A DNA stretch of 64,000 bases, taken from an uncultured cyanobacterium (GTDB lineage: Bacteria > Cyanobacteriota > Cyanobacteriia > PCC-6307 > Cyanobiaceae). Positions 39,473 to 47,840 of this stretch are shown piece after piece; the first letter of the stretch is position 1; the number at the start of each line of letters is the position of its first letter. The stretch lies in the NCBI GenBank assembly GCA_903935205.1, contig CAIZQU010000117.1, positions 1 to 64,000 of the forward strand. The letters run 5' to 3'. The notes beneath the pieces are model-generated. The model ran no database searches and had not been told where the DNA came from. It saw only the letters and a list, made by a program, of their open reading frames with translations. Made by a program: the position numbers and the translations under genes.

Positions 39473-42019
39473 TCAGACCAACCCAGCGAAGTTGGTTTGG
39501 CTATTGAGGCTGGAGGCACTGATGTTGGCGAAATGGCCCACCTCCACACCGGCCACCTTCATTAGGGTGTCGCCACCCACCTGGGTGAAGCTGAGGCTGG
39601 AGAAAGCCACGCCCACGAGGCCCACCTTGTCTTCGCCCACCTTGAAGTCCATCACGAACTGCTTGGCGGATGGGCGATCGCCTATCTCGCTTACTAGCCA
39701 GATCTGGTCGGCACCGGCACCGCCGTTGAGATGGTTGGTTCCGGCTCCTCCGAGCGCATAGAACTTGTCGTCGCCTGCGCCGCCGAGGGCGCGGTTGCCG
39801 GAGCTGCCGAGGACGAAGGTGTCATTGCCGAGGCCGCCGCTGAGGCGGTTGCCATCGCCTGCTTCGGCGCTGAACCAATCATCACCGCTGCCGCCGGTGA
39901 TCACATCGCGGGTACCAGCGAAGATGGTGTCTGCACCGGAGCCGGTGAAGATCGTGTTGCGGAAGCCGTTGTTAAGGGCACTGTCGACTTCGTCGGAGCC
40001 AGCTCCCGTGAAGACAGTGTTGGCCTTGAAGGTGAGCTGTTCGGCGGGTTGGGCGTCGAGCAGAAGATCGTCACTGCTGCTAGATGAAACCGTGGGACTC
40101 ACGATCGCATTCTGAGCGGTAACCAGGCGATCTTCGGCAGTTTCCCCCCCCAACAGCATGGCATCCATCGCCTTGGCCACATGAGCTTGGTCCACCATGC
40201 CGGGCACACCATTGATCACCGTGCCATAAGCCTCGATGCCAGTGCTCACGAATTCTTCGATGAGCTCGCTGTCTGCGCCCTGGTAATAGAGGGGTACGGG
40301 CCGCTGGGTGTGGGTCCACCAGCCATCGCCGATGCCGATGCTGCCGTCCTTGAGAGTGGTGGTGGTGCCCCAGAAGTGGCCCACCTTCTCTGCATCGCCG
40401 CTCACCCACTGGCTGGTGCCACTACGGGTGAGGGTTGGGGTGAGCAGCGTGTCGTAACCCTTGTTGCCGCCTTCGGTGGGTTCATTGGAGCCCTGCTTGC
40501 TGGCCAGAATCGATTCGGCCACTTCCTTGGGGAAGTTCGGCAGCAATGTGAGGTAATGGTCATGATCTGCTGTGACCATCACGGTGTTCTCATCCCAGCC
40601 ACCGTTGGCTTTGACCCAATCCGTCACGGTGGTGGTGACATCATTGAGGTCGTGCATGGTGCCGAGCATCAAATCCATGTTGTCGGCGTGGGCTGCCCAG
40701 TCAACATCACCAACCTCCACCATCAGCCAGAAGCCATCTTCATCCTTGCCAAGGGCTTCAAGAGCCTGGCCAGCCAGCTGGGCGACGGTGGGGTTTGCCT
40801 TGAGCTCTCGTGCCAGAGCATCACCCGAGAGGGCGGTGTTGGCGGAGGAGAGATTGGAGTTGGTGACATAGGCGCCAGTGCCCGTAGCCGAATAGTCACT
40901 ATCGGCGGTACGCCAAGGCAGGTTGCCGCCCTGGCCTTTAGCTCCATAGATCCCCATCAGGTGATCGGTCTCTGGATCAAAGGCATTGACAGCGGCCTCG
41001 AGGATTTCGAGAGCACTCTTCTGAGCGTTGGCGTCTGTGTAGTTGTCCGGTCTGGCGACGACAGTCCAGCCTTCCTGGCTGACGCTCGGGCCAGATGGAA
41101 TCTGAGTCAGGATGGGCTTTCCAGCTGAATCGGTTCCAGTCACTTCCTGCTGGCTGACCTTGTAGCTGCCGTCCATGAGTCGGTTCAGCGTTGCAGCATT
41201 CACATAGCTGCTGCCACCGGCCGGGTTACCTGCACCTAGTACAACCTGGGGTTGGGCGTGGAACAAGATCTCATCGAGAATGTTGTCGGTGAGATCGAGT
41301 GGATGACCGTCCACGCCAAACTTACCAGCGTTGGAGGACTCCTGGTACTTATTACGATTATTGACGTTGGCAACCGCTGCGGCGGGAGTGGCGTGATTAA
41401 TCGGCACAGATGTGACGACACCACCAGACTTACCCTGCTCCTGAGCCTCCATCAGGATGGATTCAAACCCATGCTCATGAATATCGACGGAGATGGCACC
41501 ATTGTACGTTTTGATGCCGCCGTAGAGAGTTGATGCCGTATTAGCAGAATCGGGATAGTCACCTTTGATGTACTCAGGATCAAAGCCCGGTGAAGTGGCG
41601 CCTCTGTTTTGGTAGTAGTTCGCGTCCCAAGGGAATTCGCCACCCTTTTTACTTTGCCAATTTACATAAGTAAGGGAAGGGTCAAAAACGAAGCCTTCTC
41701 GCAGAGGAGAGTCGCCAGTATTATGCGTGCGGGTATCTCCTTGTAAAGCACTATTGTCCACATCACCGTCGATCTTAGTCGAGCCAGTTGTTGCAAGCGT
41801 GAATCCCGTAAAGTCCTGATAAGGACTACCGAAACCTTTACCGGCAGTGTAATAATAGTCAAGGGTGCGCGTAGCGAACAGAGCATTGATCTCCGTTGTG
41901 GCCTTACCCTGCCCAATCAGGAGATCAATTTCGCTTTGAACATGCTTGTAAATGGCGCTGGCTCGGGACATTTCCCAGCCCATGCCATCGCCGATGATCA
42001 GAATGATGTTCTTGGACAT
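39473..42019 (-). CDS. PhoA-type alkaline phosphatase with RTX C terminus
   Basis: 848 residues. The alkaline-phosphatase fold carries metal and catalytic motifs: IIGDGMG (D11), the phosphorylated serine in YPDSANTAS (S158), EVGDVDWAAH (E435, D438, D440, H444), TADHDH (D485, H486) and a late H in KVGHFWGT. It hydrolyses phosphomonoesters. From about 668 to 790 there are RTX-like calcium-binding repeats (TIFAGTRDVITGGSGDD, LSGGLGNDTF, LNGGAGADQI), then an 60-residue beta end. Residues 690-848 are closely similar to the C terminus of the neighbouring 1805-residue protein. There is no N-terminal signal peptide, and RTX ends are typical of type I export. A terminator follows. Confidence 0.92.
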   Translation of the reverse strand: MSKNIILIIGDGMGWEMSRASAIYKHVQSEIDLLIGQGKATTEINALFATRTLDYYYTAGKGFGSPYQDFTGFTLATTGSTKIDGDVDNSALQGDTRTHNTGDSPLREGFVFDPSLTYVNWQSKKGGEFPWDANYYQNRGATSPGFDPEYIKGDYPDSANTASTLYGGIKTYNGAISVDIHEHGFESILMEAQEQGKSGGVVTSVPINHATPAAAVANVNNRNKYQESSNAGKFGVDGHPLDLTDNILDEILFHAQPQVVLGAGNPAGGSSYVNAATLNRLMDGSYKVSQQEVTGTDSAGKPILTQIPSGPSVSQEGWTVVARPDNYTDANAQKSALEILEAAVNAFDPETDHLMGIYGAKGQGGNLPWRTADSDYSATGTGAYVTNSNLSSANTALSGDALARELKANPTVAQLAGQALEALGKDEDGFWLMVEVGDVDWAAHADNMDLMLGTMHDLNDVTTTVTDWVKANGGWDENTVMVTADHDHYLTLLPNFPKEVAESILASKQGSNEPTEGGNKGYDTLLTPTLTRSGTSQWVSGDAEKVGHFWGTTTTLKDGSIGIGDGWWTHTQRPVPLYYQGADSELIEEFVSTGIEAYGTVINGVPGMVDQAHVAKAMDAMLLGGETAEDRLVTAQNAIVSPTVSSSSSDDLLLDAQPAEQLTFKANTVFTGAGSDEVDSALNNGFRNTIFTGSGADTIFAGTRDVITGGSGDDWFSAEAGDGNRLSGGLGNDTFVLGSSGNRALGGAGDDKFYALGGAGTNHLNGGAGADQIWLVSEIGDRPSAKQFVMDFKVGEDKVGLVGVAFSSLSFTQVGGDTLMKVAGVEVGHFANISASSLNSQTNFAGLV

Positions 42020-42203
42020 TGTCAGGATTAGCGAGGGTGAGTGAGTAGAGAGCTACGGCTAAAGGTTATAAGCAGCAAAATCGAATCCGGCACTTATGAA
42101 TCAAATCCTATGGGAGCCCACTCAGGGCGGCAGCGTGGCTTTTAGTTCAAAAGACACAGCTGCTACAGGCTTAGTATCGCAAGAGCCAAAGGGGCTTGCT
42201 GTG

Positions 42204-42232
42204 CCTGGAACACAGCGCTCATGTGTTCCAGG
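42204..42232 (-). terminator. Strong hairpin after the phytase/nucleotidase gene
   Basis: An 11-bp perfect stem CCTGGAACACA (42204-42214) and TGTGTTCCAGG (42222-42232) with a 7-base loop, starting 15 bases after the stop on the minus strand. No T-run follows on that strand, so it may protect the 3' end rather than terminate by itself. Confidence 0.55.
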
Positions 42233-42247
42233 TTGCAGAAATGGCAA

Positions 42248-45200
42248 TCAGGCGAACACAAAGTTGCCTGGATCGCTGAGGGTGCTGGCGTTCACGTTGG
42301 TGAACTGGCCGATGATGGCACCACCGAGACTGAGCAAGGTGTTGGCCCCAGTCTGGCTGAAGCTCAGATCGGTGAAGGCTGCGCCCTGCAGACCCACCTT
42401 ATCAACTCCGGCGGTGAAATCCATCACCACCTGATAGACGGCAGGCAGATCACCAGGGCCGCTCACCAGCCAGAACTGGTCATTGCCGGCACCACCATTA
42501 AGGTAGTTGGTGCCAGCACTCTCAAGCACGATGAACATGTCGTTCCCTGCACCACCGAGGGCACGATTACCTGAGGTTTCGATGTAGAAGATATCGTTAC
42601 CGATGCCACCGCTCATGCGGTTGCCATCGCCGGCTTGGGCATAGAACACGTCATCACCGCTGCCACCGGTGATCACATCGCGGCTGCCAGCAAAGATGCT
42701 ATCGACACCAAAGCCTGTGAAGATGGTGTTATCATAGCCGCTGCGTATTTCCACATCGACGACGTCGTCGCCAGATCCCGTAAATACTGTATCGAGCTTG
42801 CCATCGAAACCCGGGATCGTCGATGAATCCGGATCGGTGGAATCATTGCCAAAGCCACCGACCCGAACAGGATCAACCACTGTGTCTTCGCGCAGCGCAA
42901 TATTCTGAAGTCGTAGATCCTGGCTGCGAGGGGTTTCCTGCTGGCTGTAAGCCTGGGCAGCAGCGCCATGGTTGGCCTTCAGATATTCCGCCAGGGCATC
43001 CTGCTCGGTGCCATCACCGGCAAAGCTAGCGGCACCAGTGCGGGGAGCGGTGCTATCAAACAGATCCACACGGTTGACTGAGGCATCGGTGGGGAAGGGG
43101 TAGCTGTCACCGCCGCTGGCCAGGAAGTTGAGGGTCACGATGCGGTAGGTGCGGCTGGCGTCGCCCAGGAGAGAGCCGCCACGCACCACCACATCCAGGT
43201 CATTGCCCTGGCTGTCCTGAATCGCCAGATTGACGATGCGACTGCCGGCCGGCTTGGTGAGATCAAAACTGAAGGCCACACCGCTCACCTGGGGGAAGCG
43301 TCCCTGGTTGGGATAGAGGGCAATGCCGTGTTCCAGCAGCTCCTTGAGCTTGCTGGCCGTCACGGTCACCAGGGAGAGGTTGTTGTTAAAGCGCAGGGAG
43401 TTTTCAATGTCGAGGGTGGAAACACCGCCTGCGGGCTTCCCTGCAGCAGGGTTGGCGGAGGTAAGGCCCTTGGCCCCAGTCACCACATCAACGCCACCGA
43501 TCTGGGAGCGGATGCCGCCGCCGTTCTTCAGCGACAACACCACCGTGGGATCGATCCTGCGAGCGTAGTCGAGATTGGCGTCAGCAGTGAGATTGCCGAG
43601 GTTGGTTTCCTCAGAGCGAACGAAGGCACGCTCACCCTCAAGGTACACATTGGAATAGCCCCACACCTGGCCATCCTTGCTGCTGATCACCGCCTGCACG
43701 GCATCGGTAAGGTCCTGCACGTTCTCGCCTTTGCTGCCCTCGGCGAAGGCGGTGACGGCCAGCTGGGATTCACTCACATTCCAGGCTGCGGCCACGTTGG
43801 CTGGCGTGGCGGCATAGGCACCGCTCACCAGGGGATCGATGCTGGAGGGGATGATGCGGCCCTGGGCATCGAAATCGAGCACCAGACGACCGAGATAGGT
43901 GTATTCGTTGTCAGTGTTCACGATCAGCGTGGTGTTGCCGTCCGCCCCGGCGGTCAGCAGCGGGTAGGCATCCGCGAAGCTGGCGGCATGGCCGGGGAAA
44001 GCGACGGCCTGATCGTTGCCATCGCCCAGGCGGGTGTTGGAACCACCGGCGAGGATGATGTCGACACCGCGCAGCAGCGGCGCCAATTCCTTCTCGTTGC
44101 CAAGCTGCTGCAGGTGAGCCTGCAGGATCACTTTGTTCACGCCCTGACCCGTCAGGTCATCGATCACCGGTTGCAGCTGGCTGGCCAGCAGTGCCATGTC
44201 GTCGCGCTCGCTGCCGTCTCCGGTAAACCCCTTCACCTCCACCCCACCGGTGGAGCTGATCTGCTCGACGATCTGGGTCGTGGCACCCACCAGGCCGATC
44301 CTCTCGCCGTTCTTGGTCACCACGGCCGAGGGCACGATCCGACCCTTCTGGGCACTGGCCTCTTCGAGGCCTGCCGTGGCGATGGTGTTGGTGAAGCGGG
44401 GGTTGAGATCCCCATCGGCGCTGAAGTTGAGGTTGGCCGAGAGGTAAGGGAACTGGGCACCCACCCAACCGGAACCGGGTGTGATCGCATCGCGGAAGAC
44501 GCGCGAGCCCAGATCAAACTCATGGTTGCCGACCGTGGAGGCCTCAACGCCGATGAGGTTGTGGATGGCAATATCCACCGCCGCGATCGAATGGTTGGTG
44601 GTGGCAGACAGGCTGATCGTGGAGCCAGTGGTGGTGTTGAGCTCATCGCGCACGCTCAGATCGGTACCACCACTGAGGAAGGGTCCGGGAATGAAGTTGT
44701 CACCACCGGCGAGGATCAGCGTGTTGGCGTGGGTGTGATCAAAACCATCTACCAGGGCCGCCAGATAGGGCGCGGTCTGGGAGGCGAGCAGACCCGCCTC
44801 GCCATCGGCCAGATGGAGGAGCTGGAGGCGGTAGGGAATCGGGAAATCAACGATCGAGACCACATCATTACCTTCGCTGGAGGCGATCACGCTGCGGGCC
44901 GCGTTGGTGGCGGAGGTGAGGAAGGTGATGCCCTCCACCCGCGTGGCACCTGGGAAGATCACCGGCTCAACCGCCACCGGTGCATAGGGATTGGAGACAT
45001 CAAAAATCGCTGCCATGCTGGTGGTGGCGCGCTCCAAGGCAACGAAGGCGTAGGTGCGGCCGTTGATGCTGAAGACCTCCACCATTTCGGGTTCAACGCC
45101 CTTGGCATCTTCGCGATCGTTGAGCGGATAGAGCCCACGGGCATTGGCAAGATCTTCGAGAGCGACGCCGGAATCCCAGACCACGTTTCCCTTGGAATCG

Positions 45201-47665
45201 AAGATTCTCAACGAACGAGAGCCGGTGACATAGGCCTGGTCGATAAAGCCATCACCATCATGATCGCCGGTATTGGTGAGAATATTGAGCCTCTGCGAAT
45301 TAGCAGCGAGGAGCCCAGCCTGCTGCGCGGCAGTTGCGTTCGCAGCTGCCGTCAGCAGGGAGGAAACACGACTGGTTTCATCGGGATTGAGAAAATCGTT
45401 GCGGTCATCACCCTCGCCGGCTGCCATGATGAAATGTTCGCCGTTGAAACTAAAGGTCGCCAATCCATCGGGCATCACCAGGCCATAGACGTCGTGGTTG
45501 CTGGCGGGAGTAAAGCCCCCATTGGCATTGTCTTCGGTATCGAGCGCCGGGTTGCTGAAGCTGACTACGGTGAAGGCGTTGCCGCTGGCGCCTTCGGTGC
45601 CGAAGTCATTGTCGTAGTTGATCACCATCACACCGTCGTCGCGCAGGGTGAGACCTTCGGGCTTGTCGAAGCTGAGGCTGCCGCCCACGGAGGGCAGGTT
45701 GAACAGCTCCACCTTGTTCACCACCTTGATGCCGGCGGCCGCCAGTCGATCGGCGCTGGAACTGATATACAGCCCATCCACCAGCGTCAGGCTGTTGTCG
45801 AGTCGTTCGGGGCTGGCCACACCGAGGCGGGCCTGCCAGCCATCCACAGATTGAACGGCGGCCTGGGTGATCGGCAGCGTGTTGGTGGCACCGCGCAAAT
45901 CCACTTCATAAACACTCTTGAAACCGTTGCGGAGGCGGGTGCTGTCGCGCTCCATCACCAGGAAGACGTTGCGCCCCGGATCGAAGGCAACATCACCGAT
46001 CTTGTCCTGGCCGGCACGACCGCTGAGCAGATAAAGAAACTCCTTCTGGGGCGCACCTGTGGCCGGATCAATGGCAAGGATGCGGGTGAGCTGCGAAGGG
46101 CTGCGCTCAGCAGCAACACCATCGTTGTTGCTGTCGATGTCCAAGGGGCTCTGCATGAAGGCATACAGCATCCCGTCGATGCTGTTGTAGGCCATTCCTT
46201 CAATGCCGCGATTGGCCCAGCGGTCGCCGTAGACAGCAGGCAGGCTGTCGATGGTTTCGGCTCCGATCGGGCTGGCACCGGCGAGATTGTGCTGGGCTGC
46301 CAGCAGCGCCTTCTGACCGGCGGGGATATAGCGCTGAATGAGGTTGCCGGTGCTGAAATCAAACAGGGCAATCTGGCCGCGGTATTCATCGCCCACCGCA
46401 AACACTTTGCGTGGTATGCCGCCGATGGTGGTGGTCAACACCGACACGGTCTCCGAGTCGATGCCGAAGGGGTCGTAACTGAGTGGATGATTGGCAGCAT
46501 CCACTGGGACTTCATCCTTGCCCACCAGTTGTGGCAGGCCGGTAAGGGCGGTGCCATCGGTGCGATTGAGACCGATCTTGCCAAGTTCTGTTACAGCACC
46601 AGTGTCTCTATTGATACCAAGCTTGTAGATGGTGGGCTGGAAATCGGGATCCAGGAATTGGCGTTTTCCTGCGGTCAGAGGGCCATTTGGCCCACGATCA
46701 GTGATTGAGTAATAGATATCGAGCATGGTGCCTGATACCGTTTTCACGCCGTCAAACCACAGGCCCGAGAGGCCGCCAGGCTGAACACCAGCGGGCAAAT
46801 TGGCATTGCCAGCGGCATAGCTCAAGGTGTAGGAGATATTGGAGGCTGTTGCCTGGCCCCGGTCCCAGTCCTGGATACCGGCTGAGAAGATTGAGGTGAT
46901 CTTCGGGGTTGCGGCTCTGATGTCCAGAACGGCGATGGCATTGTTTTCCTGCAGCGAGATCACGGCGGTGTTGCCATCCGCCGTTATCGCGATTGCTTCC
47001 GGCTCGACATCCTGCGCCACGGTGGTGGTCACACCAGCCTTGCCGGTGATACGGATACCGCGATTGATTAATTCAGCGCGACGGTTGTTCCAGGCGCTGA
47101 AGTCAACGGTCTTCACCTGCAGCTGGGTCGGAGCCACGGGCGTGGGGGCAAGGTAGGCCGAGGTGTCGATCAGCGAGATCGAGCCGGAAGGATCGATGGT
47201 GTAAGTGGCATTAGGCTCGCCTTCATTGACCACCAACAGCTTGACTCCGTCGGTGCTGAACTTCACCATGTCGGGCAATGGCCCTACTGTCACCGTGCTT
47301 AGATGGACTGGAAGAGCTGGATTGCTAAGGTCGTAGAATTGCACAAAACCAGACTCAGTCTTGAGCGAGTTCTGCACTGCCACGGCCAAAAGCCTGCCAT
47401 AGACAGCCACACTCTGAAAAGTCTGGCTTCCGTCCACCTGAGTTGCCTTGGCCACAATTCGGGCGGCGCCATGATTGCGCAAGTCACTGACCAGTAGAGA
47501 TCCCGACCCCCCTCCCACTGTGTAGAGATATCCGAATGATGGGTTGTAGGCCGAAATTTCCGCATTAACCGACTGCAAAGCCGCATTAAGAACGCCGCCC
47601 TCCGCCATCAGATTGGGCAGTGCGGGATTCAACTCAACAAATTGCAGGGCCACGGAGGTAGGCAC
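42248..47665 (-). CDS. Phytase-like / choice-of-anchor I / 5'-nucleotidase / RTX fusion
   Basis: 1805 residues from GTG 47665, chosen because GGAGG at 47673-47677 sits 7 bases upstream. A choice-of-anchor I propeller is split: first part about 40-268, second part about 695-942. Between them (about 269-694) lies an 'esterase-like activity of phytase' domain (SITDRGPNG, RGIEGMAYNS, DKPEGLTLRDDGVMVINYDN). A UshA-type 5'-nucleotidase follows (945-1560): HLADGE, AGGDNF, GNHEFD (1047-1052), then the substrate domain with NGGGIR (about 1382). RTX repeats end the protein (about 1620-1805). The nucleotidase metal site has DGE where DxH is usual. It could release phosphate from nucleotides and phytate-like esters. 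A candidate Pho box lies at 47703-47721. Confidence 0.88.
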   Translation of the reverse strand: MPTSVALQFVELNPALPNLMAEGGVLNAALQSVNAEISAYNPSFGYLYTVGGGSGSLLVSDLRNHGAARIVAKATQVDGSQTFQSVAVYGRLLAVAVQNSLKTESGFVQFYDLSNPALPVHLSTVTVGPLPDMVKFSTDGVKLLVVNEGEPNATYTIDPSGSISLIDTSAYLAPTPVAPTQLQVKTVDFSAWNNRRAELINRGIRITGKAGVTTTVAQDVEPEAIAITADGNTAVISLQENNAIAVLDIRAATPKITSIFSAGIQDWDRGQATASNISYTLSYAAGNANLPAGVQPGGLSGLWFDGVKTVSGTMLDIYYSITDRGPNGPLTAGKRQFLDPDFQPTIYKLGINRDTGAVTELGKIGLNRTDGTALTGLPQLVGKDEVPVDAANHPLSYDPFGIDSETVSVLTTTIGGIPRKVFAVGDEYRGQIALFDFSTGNLIQRYIPAGQKALLAAQHNLAGASPIGAETIDSLPAVYGDRWANRGIEGMAYNSIDGMLYAFMQSPLDIDSNNDGVAAERSPSQLTRILAIDPATGAPQKEFLYLLSGRAGQDKIGDVAFDPGRNVFLVMERDSTRLRNGFKSVYEVDLRGATNTLPITQAAVQSVDGWQARLGVASPERLDNSLTLVDGLYISSSADRLAAAGIKVVNKVELFNLPSVGGSLSFDKPEGLTLRDDGVMVINYDNDFGTEGASGNAFTVVSFSNPALDTEDNANGGFTPASNHDVYGLVMPDGLATFSFNGEHFIMAAGEGDDRNDFLNPDETSRVSSLLTAAANATAAQQAGLLAANSQRLNILTNTGDHDGDGFIDQAYVTGSRSLRIFDSKGNVVWDSGVALEDLANARGLYPLNDREDAKGVEPEMVEVFSINGRTYAFVALERATTSMAAIFDVSNPYAPVAVEPVIFPGATRVEGITFLTSATNAARSVIASSEGNDVVSIVDFPIPYRLQLLHLADGEAGLLASQTAPYLAALVDGFDHTHANTLILAGGDNFIPGPFLSGGTDLSVRDELNTTTGSTISLSATTNHSIAAVDIAIHNLIGVEASTVGNHEFDLGSRVFRDAITPGSGWVGAQFPYLSANLNFSADGDLNPRFTNTIATAGLEEASAQKGRIVPSAVVTKNGERIGLVGATTQIVEQISSTGGVEVKGFTGDGSERDDMALLASQLQPVIDDLTGQGVNKVILQAHLQQLGNEKELAPLLRGVDIILAGGSNTRLGDGNDQAVAFPGHAASFADAYPLLTAGADGNTTLIVNTDNEYTYLGRLVLDFDAQGRIIPSSIDPLVSGAYAATPANVAAAWNVSESQLAVTAFAEGSKGENVQDLTDAVQAVISSKDGQVWGYSNVYLEGERAFVRSEETNLGNLTADANLDYARRIDPTVVLSLKNGGGIRSQIGGVDVVTGAKGLTSANPAAGKPAGGVSTLDIENSLRFNNNLSLVTVTASKLKELLEHGIALYPNQGRFPQVSGVAFSFDLTKPAGSRIVNLAIQDSQGNDLDVVVRGGSLLGDASRTYRIVTLNFLASGGDSYPFPTDASVNRVDLFDSTAPRTGAASFAGDGTEQDALAEYLKANHGAAAQAYSQQETPRSQDLRLQNIALREDTVVDPVRVGGFGNDSTDPDSSTIPGFDGKLDTVFTGSGDDVVDVEIRSGYDNTIFTGFGVDSIFAGSRDVITGGSGDDVFYAQAGDGNRMSGGIGNDIFYIETSGNRALGGAGNDMFIVLESAGTNYLNGGAGNDQFWLVSGPGDLPAVYQVVMDFTAGVDKVGLQGAAFTDLSFSQTGANTLLSLGGAIIGQFTNVNASTLSDPGNFVFA

Positions 47666-47702
47666 AAAGCAACCTCCACTGAAACAAATACCCCCCCGCC
47701 CT

Positions 47703-47721
47703 TGGCTAAGAACTCGTTAAC
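47703..47721 (-). promoter_or_regulatory. Candidate Pho box upstream of the 1805-residue gene
   Basis: On the minus strand GTTAACGA (47721-47714), 3 bases, then CTTAGCCA (47710-47703), about 38 bases before the GTG start. The spacing matches a Pho box, but each half-site departs from YTTAACCT, so this is weaker than the site at 30386. Confidence 0.4.
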
Positions 47722-47840
47722 AGAACAGTGCGTCGCATTGGCCGCCACACCGTCAGACAAGCAGCAACACAGCATCAAGCATCCGAGCGCACAGGCTGCA
47801 GCACCGCTGTTCGGACGGTTGATTGGATTGGCTGGCCTTC

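Noticed and set aside
42063-42070. Pho-box half-site AGGTTATA before the PhoA-RTX gene
   Set aside because: No second half-site at the required 11-base spacing on either side.
43328-46708. 1126-residue plus-strand open frame
   Set aside because: It is exactly antisense to the phytase/nucleotidase gene, has no domain-like motifs, and reflects codon bias on the other strand.
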